Below are positions 41,280-48,881 of a stretch of 49,835 nt of DNA, in pieces. A program made the translations under genes and the position numbers. This stretch comes from [Streptosporangium] indianense. Lineage in GTDB: Bacteria > Actinomycetota > Actinomycetes > Streptomycetales > Streptomycetaceae. The first letter of the stretch is position 1. Each line of letters begins with the position of its first letter. The stretch lies in assembly GCF_021474405.1 (NCBI RefSeq), contig NZ_JAKEIO010000052.1:1-49835 (forward strand), read 5' to 3'. A model generated the notes under the pieces. It was not told the origin of the DNA. It did not search any database and saw only the letters and a program-made list of their open reading frames with translations.

Positions 41280-41304
41280 CCCCGGCCTCGTCAGGAGGCC
41301 GGGG
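41280..41304 (-). terminator. Terminator of the ALDH-ADH operon
   Basis: Perfect 10-bp inverted repeat CCCCGGCCTC/GAGGCCGGGG with a 5-nt loop, 17 bp after the alcohol dehydrogenase stop on the minus strand. Confidence 0.8.
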
Positions 41305-41321
41305 TACGCCGGAACCGGTGG

Positions 41322-42404
41322 CTAGAAGACGACCAGGGCCCGGCCGCCCTTGCCCGCCAGCATGTTCTCGAAGGCCGCCGGAATGCCGTCCAGGGAGATG
41401 CGTTCGGTCACCAGCGCGCCCAGGTCGAGGCGGCCCGCCCGGATGTGGCCGGCCAGGACCGGGAGGTCCACCGCCGGGTCGGAGTTGCCGTAGACGCAGC
41501 CGGAGAGGGTGCGGCCCCAGTGGAAGATCTCCAGGGCGTTGAAGGTGACCTGCTGGTCCTTGCCGCCGATGCCGACGACGGTGGTGCGGCCGCCCCGGCG
41601 GGTGGAGTCCCAGGCCGCCCGGATGCTGACCGCTCGGCCGGCGCACTCCACGGCCACGTCCACGCCCTGCTTGCCGGTGAGGCCGCGGATGTCGCGGGCG
41701 GTGGTGTCGGAGGCGACGACGTAGTCGGTGGCACCGGCGGCCCTGGCCAGCTCCTCCTTCTCCGCGGACACGTCCACCGCGACGATCTGCGAGGCGCCCG
41801 CGATCCGGGCGGCCTGGAGGGCGGACAGGCCCACTCCCCCGACGCCGAACACCGCGACCGTCTCGCCCTGCCGGACCCGGGCCGAGTGGTGGACGGCGCC
41901 GTAGCCGGTGAGGACGGCGCAGCCGAGGAGGGCGGCGTCGGTGAGCGGGACGCCGTCGGGGACGGGCAGCACGCAGGCCGCGGAGACGACCGTCTCCTCG
42001 GCGAACGCGGCGACGTTCAGGCCGGGGTGGAGGTCGGTGCCCCCGGTGGTGCGGGCGTAGACGTCGCCGGTGCCGCTGAGGGCCTTGGCGCACAGCCACA
42101 TCTCGCCGAGCGAGCAGGCGTGGCAGGCGCCGCAGGACGGGGCCCAGTTGAGGACGACCCCGTCGCCGGGTGCGACGTGGGTGACGCCCTCGCCGACGGC
42201 GACGACCGTGCCGGCGCCCTCGTGGCCGAGGACGGCGGGGACGGGCACGCGCATGGTGCCGTCGGACAGGGACAGGTCGGAGTGGCAGACCCCGGCGGCG
42301 GCGAGCCGGACGCGGACCTGGCCGGGTCCGGGGTCGGGCAGCTCGATGCCGGTGATCTCCAGCGGGGAGCCGACGGCGGGCAGAACGGCGGCGCGGACAG
42401 CCAT
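41322..42404 (-). CDS. Zinc-dependent alcohol dehydrogenase
   Basis: A 360-residue medium-chain ADH. Catalytic zinc ligands C40, H61 and E62 (GVCHSD, GHEGAG); structural zinc Cys at 91, 94, 97 and 105. NAD motif VAVFGVGGVGLSALQAAR with acidic D (IVAVDVS) suggesting NAD. Oxidises an alcohol to an aldehyde, fitting the aldehyde dehydrogenase encoded 39 bp upstream. It resembles S-hydroxymethyl-mycothiol or aryl-alcohol dehydrogenases; the substrate is open. ATG 42404 (MAVRAAVLP) has CCAGGGAG upstream. Confidence 0.93.
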   Translation of the reverse strand: MAVRAAVLPAVGSPLEITGIELPDPGPGQVRVRLAAAGVCHSDLSLSDGTMRVPVPAVLGHEGAGTVVAVGEGVTHVAPGDGVVLNWAPSCGACHACSLGEMWLCAKALSGTGDVYARTTGGTDLHPGLNVAAFAEETVVSAACVLPVPDGVPLTDAALLGCAVLTGYGAVHHSARVRQGETVAVFGVGGVGLSALQAARIAGASQIVAVDVSAEKEELARAAGATDYVVASDTTARDIRGLTGKQGVDVAVECAGRAVSIRAAWDSTRRGGRTTVVGIGGKDQQVTFNALEIFHWGRTLSGCVYGNSDPAVDLPVLAGHIRAGRLDLGALVTERISLDGIPAAFENMLAGKGGRALVVF

Positions 42405-42420
42405 GACGGTGGGAACTCCC

Positions 42421-42453
42421 TGGCTAGAACTGGCTGGCACTGGCTAGAACTGG
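42421..42453. repeat. 20-bp-period direct repeat at the ALDH stop codon
   Basis: TGGCTAGAACTGG occurs at 42421-42433 and again at 42441-42453. The second copy covers the last codons and stop of the aldehyde dehydrogenase; the first duplicates them in the gap. A recent small tandem duplication. Confidence 0.75.
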
Positions 42454-43832
42454 AGGGACTTGGTCTGGAGGTACTCGGCCAGGCCGTGCACGCCGAGTTC
42501 GCGGCCGACGCCAGAGTGCTTGTAGCCGCCGAAGGGCGCGAGGGGGTTGAAGCGGCCCCCGTTGATGTCGACCTGGCCGGTCTCCATACGGCGCGCGAAG
42601 GCCACCGCCTCGGCCTCGTCCCCGGCCCAGACGGCACCGGCCAGGCCGTAGACGGTGCCGTTGGCGATGCGCAGGGCGTCCTCCTCGTCCTCGTAGGCGA
42701 GGATCGACAGGACGGGGCCGAAGATCTCCTCCTGGGCGATGGTCATGTCCTCGGTGACATCGGCGAAGACGGTCGGGCTGACGAAGTAGCCGCTCGCGCG
42801 CGGGGCTTCGGGGCCGCCGGCGACCAGCCGGGCGCCTTCCGCGATGCCCTTCTCGATGTAGCCGCGCACCCGGGCCTGCTGCTTGGCGTTGACGACCGGG
42901 CCGATGCGGTCGCCGTACTTGGCGGCGGCCGCGGCGGCGAGTTCGACGGCCTCGTCGTACTGGTCGCGGTGGACCAGCATCCGCGTCCAGGCGCTGCACG
43001 TCTGACCGGAGTTGGACATGACGTTGGCGACCCCGACGTTGACCGCCTTGGCCAGGTCGGCGCTCGGGAGGATGACGTTGGCGGACTTGCCGCCCAGCTC
43101 CAGTGCGACCTTCTTGATCTGTCCGGCGGCGATCGCGGCGATCTGCCGGCCGACGGCGGTGGAGCCGGTGAAGGAGACGAGGTCGACACCGGGGTGCTCG
43201 GCGAGGGCCTGGCCGGCGACCGGGCCGAGCCCGGTGACCAGGTTGAAGACACCGGCCGGGAGGCCCGCCTCGTGCACGGCGTCGGCGAACAGGCGGGCGA
43301 CCAGCGGGGTGTCCTCGGCGGGCTTCACCACGATCGTGCAGCCCGCCGCGAGGGCCGGGGCGACCTTGGCGACGATCTGGTGCAGGGGGTAGTTCCAGGG
43401 CGTGATCGCGGCCACGACTCCGACCGGCTCCTGGTGCACGACCGAGTTGCCGGTCTTCTCCTCGAAGGCGTACGTGGCCGCCAGTTCGGCGTAGGAGCCC
43501 GCCACCGCGATCGGCACACCGGCGTGGACGGCCTGCGAGAACTTCAACGGCGAGCCCAGTTCGGCCGTGACGGTCTCGGCGATCTCGTCCGCGCGGGCCA
43601 CGAGCACGTCCCGCAGGGCGGCCAGCCGTGCCGCGCGCTCGGCGGGCGGGGTCGCGGCCCAGCCGGGCAGGGCGGCGCGAGCGGCCCGTACGGCGTTGTC
43701 GACGTCCTGGGCGGTGCCCGCCGGGACCGTGCCGATGACCTGCTCGTCGACCGGGTTCACGACCTCGATCACGTCCGGGCCGGCGGCGGGGCGCCAGGCG
43801 CCGTCGATGTACATGCCGTCGTGTGCCTTCAT
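42444..43832 (-). CDS. NAD(P)-dependent aldehyde dehydrogenase
   Basis: A 462-residue ALDH. Catalytic C279 in SNSGQTCSAWTR, general base E245 in LELGGKSAN, oxyanion N147 in TPWNYPL; EIFGPVLSILAYED and the NPLAPFGGYKHSGVGRELG end are typical. Oxidises an aldehyde to its acid. The next gene is a Zn alcohol dehydrogenase, so the pair turns an alcohol into an acid. The start ATG 43832 (MKAHDGMYID) has CGGAGGAAG. A palindrome nearly identical to the operator of the TetR at 37191 lies 36 bp upstream. Confidence 0.95.
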   Translation of the reverse strand: MKAHDGMYIDGAWRPAAGPDVIEVVNPVDEQVIGTVPAGTAQDVDNAVRAARAALPGWAATPPAERAARLAALRDVLVARADEIAETVTAELGSPLKFSQAVHAGVPIAVAGSYAELAATYAFEEKTGNSVVHQEPVGVVAAITPWNYPLHQIVAKVAPALAAGCTIVVKPAEDTPLVARLFADAVHEAGLPAGVFNLVTGLGPVAGQALAEHPGVDLVSFTGSTAVGRQIAAIAAGQIKKVALELGGKSANVILPSADLAKAVNVGVANVMSNSGQTCSAWTRMLVHRDQYDEAVELAAAAAAKYGDRIGPVVNAKQQARVRGYIEKGIAEGARLVAGGPEAPRASGYFVSPTVFADVTEDMTIAQEEIFGPVLSILAYEDEEDALRIANGTVYGLAGAVWAGDEAEAVAFARRMETGQVDINGGRFNPLAPFGGYKHSGVGRELGVHGLAEYLQTKSLQF

Positions 43833-43867
43833 CGCGCTTCCTCCGGGGGTGTCGTCGTCCGGCACAT

Positions 43868-43886
43868 AAACTAGCGACGATAGTTT
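43868..43886 (-). promoter_or_regulatory. TetR-type operator of the ALDH-ADH operon
   Basis: AAACTAGCGACGATAGTTT, 36 bp before the ALDH start. It shares 15 of 19 bases with the palindrome at 37146-37164. A second perfect palindrome TCTGGCGCCAGA (43887-43898) adjoins it and may be an independent site. Confidence 0.65.
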
Positions 43887-43949
43887 TCTGGCGCCAGACA
43901 CCACCGGTCATCAGAGCACGCGGACGGTCACTCCCGGATGTGCCGCTCC

Positions 43950-45284
43950 TCACTCCCCCAGGTCGGGCAGCCGGTCCGGGTGCGGGCAGATGCGGTCGCC
44001 GTGCTGGTCGAAGACCAAGAGGTGGGCGAGGTCCACGAGGAGCGGCACCTGCATGCCGTGACGGAGGGCCAGGTCCGGGGTGGTGCGGACGATGAGGTCG
44101 CCGGGCAGGCGCACGTCGGCGGTGGCGGGGGCGGCGGCCTCGGGACGGTCCACGGCGATCACGGGCCCGGCCCGCCCGGCCCCGGTCCGCTCCCGCAGCC
44201 GGGTCAGGACCGAGCCGTCGCGGCGCCGCCGCCGGACGGGGCGGCCGGGGCGGGGGCGCGGAGCCTCCAGTTCGGGGACGACGGCCGGGCTGGAGCCGGT
44301 GTTGAAGTGGACGAGGATCTCGTGCCCCTGGAATTCCACGTGCTCGACGAGGCCGGTGATCGGCACCTCGCCGGGGCGGGCCGCGCTGTGCTTGGCGATC
44401 CGGACGGCCTCCGAGCGCAGGCCGACGATGACCTCGCGGCCCTGCTGGACCCGCAGCAACTGGTGGTCGAGGGAGAGCGGCTCGGGCAGCCGCAGGAACT
44501 GCTTGCCCAGGCTGATGGTCATCGCCCCGTCCAGCGGGGCGCGCACCAGGCCGCGCAGCAGGTTGATGCGCGGGGTGCCGATGAACGCGGCGACGAAGAC
44601 GTTGCCGGGCAGCGCGTAGACCACGCGGGGGGTGTCGACCTGCTGCAGCACGCCGCCGCGCAGCACCGCGACGCGGTCGCCGAGCGACATGGCCTCGGCC
44701 TGGTCGTGCGTGACGTAGATCGTGGTGACGCCGAGTTCCTGGGTGAGCCGGGAGATCTCGGCCCGCAGATGGGTGCGGAGCTTGGCGTCGAGATTGGACA
44801 GCGGCTCGTCCATCAGGAAGGCGGAGGGGTGGCGGGCGATGGCCCGGCCCATGGCGACCCGCTGGCGTTCGCCGCCGGAGAGCTGGCCGGGCAGGCGGTC
44901 GAGGAGATCCTCGATGCCGAGCATGCGGGCGGTGGCGTCGACGCGGGGGCGGGGGTCCGCGCCCGGGGACTCGATGCGCAGCGGGAAGCCGATGTTGTCG
45001 CGGCCGGTCATGTTCGGGTAGAGGGCGAAGTTCTGGAAGACCATCGCCATGTCCCGGCCGGAGGGCGGCAGGTCGTTGGCGTACTCGCCGTCGAGCAGCA
45101 GCCGGCCCTCGTCGATCTCCTCCAGCCCGGCGATCATTCTGAGCACGGTCGACTTGCCGCAGCCGGACGGGCCGAGCAGCACGAGGAACTCGCCGGGCGT
45201 GATGTCCAGCGTCAGCCGGTCGACCACGCGGGCGCCCCGCGTGTAGGCCTTGCTCACGTCGTGCAGGGAGATGGCGCGTGTCAT
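43950..45284 (-). CDS. MalK/UgpC-type sugar ABC transporter ATPase (orphan)
   Basis: A 444-residue ABC ATPase: Walker A GPSGCGKST (38-46), Q-loop FQNFALYP, signature LSGGERQR (135-142), Walker B FLMDEPLSNLD, H-loop YVTHDQAEAMS, then an OB-type regulatory C-terminal region as in MalK/MsiK/UgpC. The linker around 345-400 is unusually Arg/Pro rich (RPRPGRPVRRRRRD), lengthening the protein beyond the usual 370 residues. No permease or binding protein is nearby, so it must serve a transporter encoded elsewhere. ATG 45284 is chosen from the family N-terminus; in-frame ATG 45305 is possible. Confidence 0.9.
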   Translation of the reverse strand: MTRAISLHDVSKAYTRGARVVDRLTLDITPGEFLVLLGPSGCGKSTVLRMIAGLEEIDEGRLLLDGEYANDLPPSGRDMAMVFQNFALYPNMTGRDNIGFPLRIESPGADPRPRVDATARMLGIEDLLDRLPGQLSGGERQRVAMGRAIARHPSAFLMDEPLSNLDAKLRTHLRAEISRLTQELGVTTIYVTHDQAEAMSLGDRVAVLRGGVLQQVDTPRVVYALPGNVFVAAFIGTPRINLLRGLVRAPLDGAMTISLGKQFLRLPEPLSLDHQLLRVQQGREVIVGLRSEAVRIAKHSAARPGEVPITGLVEHVEFQGHEILVHFNTGSSPAVVPELEAPRPRPGRPVRRRRRDGSVLTRLRERTGAGRAGPVIAVDRPEAAAPATADVRLPGDLIVRTTPDLALRHGMQVPLLVDLAHLLVFDQHGDRICPHPDRLPDLGE

Positions 45285-45331
45285 GAGGGGCCCCCGAGGG
45301 GTCATCAGGGCGCTGGTGCTCCGCGGTCGGA

Positions 45332-45356
45332 AGCCCCGTGCGGGTCGTACGGGGCT
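45332..45356 (-). other. Hairpin in the leader of the ABC ATPase gene
   Basis: AGCCCCGT/ACGGGGCT, 9-nt loop, 47 bp upstream of ATG 45284. A second pair, TCCGGTCC/GGACCGGA (45420-45427, 45447-45454), lies further up. It may be a structured leader or a terminator from upstream. The rest of 45285-45523 shows no gene. Confidence 0.4.
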
Positions 45357-45523
45357 GTGGGTCACGGAAGTTAACGGAATGTGTGCGGCCTGGGGAAGAC
45401 ACCGGACAGGATCGGGGGCTCCGGTCCATCTGGTGAGAAGGCGGACGGACCGGATCGGCTGTCGGCCGGGGCCGGTCCGGGCCGGCGGACGGCGGTGAGG
45501 TGGGCGCAGACGACCAGGTCTCC

Positions 45524-45711
45524 TAGGGCCTGTCGTTTGGAGCATGGCACAGGGCATCGGCAGCACCTGTGAACGCCGGTGAGCGGGGCCTGGTGCGTGC
45601 GGCTGCAAGGCGGAGGAGGGAGTCGATGCGGAGCATCGGCGAGTGACGACAACGCGGCAGATGCGCGTGCCAGGCCCCGCCTCTGCGTCATGATCCAAAC
45701 GACAGGCCCTA
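45524..45711. mobile_element. MITE-like element with 23-bp inverted repeats
   Basis: About 188 bp between inverted repeats TAGGGCCTGTCGTTTGGA-G/T-CATG (45524-45546 and, reversed, 45689-45711), 22 of 23 bases matching. The outer TA on each side looks like a TA target duplication. A second inner inverted repeat (GCGGGGCCTGG, 45583-45593, with CCAGGCCCCGC, 45670-45680) makes it a foldback. It has no transposase. Structure and ends suggest an internally deleted Tc1/IS630-like insertion; similar sequence is frequent in Streptomyces by memory. Confidence 0.8.
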
Positions 45712-45985
45712 AGTGGCCTTCCTGCGGTCGTGGCCACCGCCGCGGGTGATCAGCCGCAGCTCGGGGCGGCCCCGGACGCCCCGCATCGCCTGCAGCCGGA
45801 CCCGGACCGCCCGGGCGACGGTGGCCAGGCCGATCGCGGCCGCGCCGCTGAACGGCGTGAAGGCCTCACCGCGGGCGACGCGGCCCGCCCGCGGGTGGGC
45901 GGCCGACCCGCGTCGTCGGCCTGCACATCGGGCAGTCGGCCCTGGGCACCGTGAACGGGCCACCGTGGGCCTGGCCGAAGCCACG
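45712..45985. other. Unassigned region beside the MITE, possible gene remnant
   Basis: No convincing gene. On the minus strand an open frame ends at the MITE border (stop at 45709-45711) and contains AFTPFSGAAAIGLATVARAV and a basic tail, GRPELRLITRGGGHDRR. It has no plausible start or ribosome site and overlaps the MFS 3' end. On the plus strand an equally long frame has no coding character. It may be decayed coding DNA. Confidence 0.35.
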
Positions 45986-47272
45986 TCAGCTTGTACCGCC
46001 CTCGCTCTCACCGCGCAGTGACGCCCCACGCCTGGGGCCTCTCCGCTCCTCCGGGGACTCGCCCTCCGCCTCCTCCGGCCCGCCGGGCTCCTGCTGTTCC
46101 TCCGGCCCCCGCGGCGACCTCGATGCGACCCCCGACGACAGCAGCAACAGCACGCCCAGCATCACGAACGGCGCCGCCACACCCGCGACCCCGGCGATCA
46201 GACCGGCCGCGGCGGGCGCGGCGACCTGCCCGAGCCGGTTGCCGGTCAGCCGCAGGGCCAGGGCGGTGGAACGGGCGTCGTCGGGGGCCGCCTGGACCAC
46301 CGTCGTCATCGACAGCGGCTGCCCGACGCCAAGGCAGAAACCCAGCGCTACCAGCAGCAGTCCGAGCGCCCACACCGGCACCGGCAGGGCGATGCCCGCA
46401 CACAGCAGGGCCGCCAGCAGACAGGTGAGCGTCAGCAGCAGGGTCCGGCCGAGCAACCGCAGCAGGGGCGTCAGCACCAGGCGGCAGGCGATCGTCGCCG
46501 CCGCGCGCAGACTGAGCAGGACGCCGATCACGGACGGGGCGATGCCGCGGTGCTCGCCGACCACCGGCAGGTAGGCGGTCAGGATGTCGGTCGCGGACAG
46601 CACGGCCAGGCTGATGAGGATGCCCGCCGGCACCCCGCGGGCGCGCAGGATGCCGCGGACGGGGACCCGGGCCCCCTTGCCCGCCCCGGACGCGGACGGC
46701 GTACGGCGATGCTCGATGCGCCACAGCGAGGTGAACGCGACGGCCGCGGTCGCGCCCGCCACGATCAGGGCGAGCGCGCTGCTGCCCGCCATGTCCTCGC
46801 CCCCGATCAGCGCACCCGCGGCGACCGGCCCGACCAGCTGACCGAGGGCGGCGCCGATGGTGAAGTGGCCGAAGTTGCGGTCCTGTTCGTGCGGCGCGGA
46901 CTGGCGGGCGACGAGGGACTGGGAGCCGATGACGAAGCACAGGTGCCCGAGGCCCATCACCCCGCTCCACAGGGCCATCGTCCACAGGGAGCCGGCCACG
47001 CCGCTGAGGGCGCAGCCGCCGGCTATGAGCACCACGCCGGCCGGCAGCAGCGGCGCGCAGCGGCCGTGGTCGGTACGCCGGCCCAGGGGCACGGCGGCGA
47101 ATAGGGGCAGCAGCGCGTAGACACCGGCGATCACACCGACGGCGCGCTCGTCCGCGCCCAGCGCGAGGGCCCGGTAGGAGACGGCGGGCCGGGCCATCGA
47201 CACCGCCCCCTGCGCGAAGGAGAAGGCGATGACGAGGCGGAGCAGCCAGCCGCGGTTCCCACCGGGCCTCAC
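45986..47272 (-). CDS. MFS permease
   Basis: A 428-residue 12-helix major facilitator: VIAFSFAQGAVSMARPAVSY (helix 1), AAVPLGRRTDHGR (loop 2-3), SLVARQSAPHEQDRNFGHF and GFCLGVGQPLSMTTVVQAAP (helix 10 region) are drug/sugar exporter-like. The last 45 residues are charged and Pro/Glu/Gly rich, unlike other members. The GTG start at 47272 has a good GGAGG spaced 6 bp. It follows the CitMHS gene by 23 bp on the same strand, so they form an operon. Substrate unknown. Confidence 0.85.
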   Translation of the reverse strand: MRPGGNRGWLLRLVIAFSFAQGAVSMARPAVSYRALALGADERAVGVIAGVYALLPLFAAVPLGRRTDHGRCAPLLPAGVVLIAGGCALSGVAGSLWTMALWSGVMGLGHLCFVIGSQSLVARQSAPHEQDRNFGHFTIGAALGQLVGPVAAGALIGGEDMAGSSALALIVAGATAAVAFTSLWRIEHRRTPSASGAGKGARVPVRGILRARGVPAGILISLAVLSATDILTAYLPVVGEHRGIAPSVIGVLLSLRAAATIACRLVLTPLLRLLGRTLLLTLTCLLAALLCAGIALPVPVWALGLLLVALGFCLGVGQPLSMTTVVQAAPDDARSTALALRLTGNRLGQVAAPAAAGLIAGVAGVAAPFVMLGVLLLLSSGVASRSPRGPEEQQEPGGPEEAEGESPEERRGPRRGASLRGESEGGTS

Positions 47273-47295
47273 GACGACGTCCTCCAAGAAGTGGC

Positions 47296-48738
47296 TCAGA
47301 TGATTCCGAACAGCATGCCCGCGCCGAGGATGACCAGGCAGGTGAGGGCGGCCCACTTCACGACGAACCTGGTGTGGTCGCCGAACTCCACCTTGGCCAT
47401 GCCGACCAAAACGTAGACGGCCGGGACGAGCGGGCTGGACATGTGCAGCGGCTGGCCGACCAGCGAGGCGCGGGCCATCTCCAGCGGGGTGACGCCGTGC
47501 GCGGCACCCGCCTCGGCGAGGACGGGCAGGACACCGAAGTAGAAGCCGTCGTTGGACATGAAGTAGGTGAGCGGCAGGCTCAGGATGCCGGTGACGAGGG
47601 CCATGTGCGGGCCCATGCTGCCAGGGATGACGTCCACCATCCACTTGGCCATGTGGTCGACCATGCCGGTGCCCTGGAGGACGCCGGTGAAGACGGCGGC
47701 GGCGAAGACCATGCCGGAGACGTTCAGGACGTTGTCGGCGTGGGCGGCCAGGCGGGCCTTCTGGTCGGGGATGTGCGGGAAGTTCACGGAGAGGACCAGC
47801 GCGGCGCCGATGAGGAACAGTACCGGGATCGGCAGCCATTCCATGATCATGGCGGTGAGCAGGCCGACCGTGAGCAGCGCGTTGAACCAGTACAGCTTGG
47901 GACGCAGGGTGGGCCGGTTCGGGTCGAGGCCCTGGAAACCGTCGTCGGCACTGTTGGCGGCGGAAGCGGCGGAGCCCGTGGCATCCGTGGGGGTGTCCGT
48001 GCCGGAGCCCGCGGTAGCCGTGCCGCCCTTGTTCATCGAGACCTTGCCGTCGCCGGAGGCACCGGAGCCGACGAGGACCGTCTCGGTCTCCTTCTCCTCC
48101 TCCAGCACCTCGTCCAGGGTCAGCACGCCCAGCCGCCGGCGCTCGCGCACACCGAGCACGTAGGACAGGACGAAGACGAAGAGCAGGCCGACCAGGAGCG
48201 CCGGGATCATCGGGACGAAGATGTCGCTGGCGTCGAGCTTCAGCGCGGTGGCGGCGCGGGCGGTCGGGCCGCCCCACGGGAGGGTGTTCATCACGCCGTT
48301 GGCCATGGCGGCGACACCGGTCATCACGACCAGGCTCATCTTCAGGCGCTTGTACAGCGGGTACATCGCCGAGACGGTGATCATGAAGGTGGTCGAGCCG
48401 TCGCCGTCCAGCGACACGATCGCGGCGAGCACGGCGGTGCCGACGACGATCCGCATCGGGTCGGCCTTACAGAATTTGAGAATGCCGCGGACGATCGGGT
48501 CGAAGAGACCGACGTCGATCATCACGCCGAAGTAGACGATCGCGAACATGAGCATCGCCGCGGTGGGGGCGAGGTCGGTCACGCCGTCGAGGACGTAGTC
48601 ACCGAGCTTGGCGCCCTTGCCGACGAACACGCAGAAGAGCGCGGGAATCAGCACGAGCGCCGCGATCGGCGACATCTTCTTCATCATGATCAGGACCAGG
48701 AAGGTCGCGATCATGGCGAAGCCGAGGATGGTCAGCAT
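47296..48738 (-). CDS. CitMHS family citrate-metal:H+ symporter
   Basis: A 480-residue membrane protein with about 11-12 helices. CitMHS marks are TFLVLIMMKKMSPIAALV, FAIVYFGVMIDVGLFDP, SLDGDGSTTFMI, NGVMNTLPWGGPTARAA and LTYFMSNDGFYFGVLPVL. It imports citrate complexed with Mg, Ca or Fe ions. The central cytoplasmic loop (about 235-290) is long and low in complexity (Gly/Ser/Thr/Ala). ATG 48738 (MLTILGFAM) is chosen because the family starts there. The promoter region has inverted ACGTTAGG repeats. Confidence 0.92.
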   Translation of the reverse strand: MLTILGFAMIATFLVLIMMKKMSPIAALVLIPALFCVFVGKGAKLGDYVLDGVTDLAPTAAMLMFAIVYFGVMIDVGLFDPIVRGILKFCKADPMRIVVGTAVLAAIVSLDGDGSTTFMITVSAMYPLYKRLKMSLVVMTGVAAMANGVMNTLPWGGPTARAATALKLDASDIFVPMIPALLVGLLFVFVLSYVLGVRERRRLGVLTLDEVLEEEKETETVLVGSGASGDGKVSMNKGGTATAGSGTDTPTDATGSAASAANSADDGFQGLDPNRPTLRPKLYWFNALLTVGLLTAMIMEWLPIPVLFLIGAALVLSVNFPHIPDQKARLAAHADNVLNVSGMVFAAAVFTGVLQGTGMVDHMAKWMVDVIPGSMGPHMALVTGILSLPLTYFMSNDGFYFGVLPVLAEAGAAHGVTPLEMARASLVGQPLHMSSPLVPAVYVLVGMAKVEFGDHTRFVVKWAALTCLVILGAGMLFGII

Positions 48739-48747
48739 GAGTGGATA

Positions 48748-48802
48748 CCTAACGTTCGCCCTTGAACATCCCACCAGGGCCGGCGGTTCCCGAGACGTTA
48801 GG
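48748..48802 (-). promoter_or_regulatory. Inverted repeat in the CitMHS promoter region
   Basis: CCTAACGT (48748-48755) and ACGTTAGG (48795-48802), centre-to-centre 47 bp, with further ACGTTGACC/GCGTTAAC copies at about 48814-48834. Such spaced half-sites suit a response regulator, but no such gene is seen nearby. Confidence 0.35.
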
Positions 48803-48829
48803 TCCCGTCAAGCAGCGTTAACAAGACGT

Positions 48830-48881
48830 TGACCTGCGAGCAATAAGCGCAAAACTGCTGGTCACAGCTTTGCTCAGGTCA
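48830..48881 (-). terminator. Large hairpin at the end of the molybdopterin oxidoreductase gene
   Basis: TGACCTG-C-GAGCA (48830-48842) can pair with TGCTCAGGTCA (48871-48881) leaving one bulged base and a 28-nt loop. The right arm contains the gene's stop codon. It may be a weak terminator or part of the CitMHS promoter. Confidence 0.35.

Noticed and set aside
45713..46021. Plus-strand 102-codon frame
   Set aside because: It has Arg/Ala/Pro-rich random composition, no ribosome site, and overlaps the 3' end of the MFS gene.
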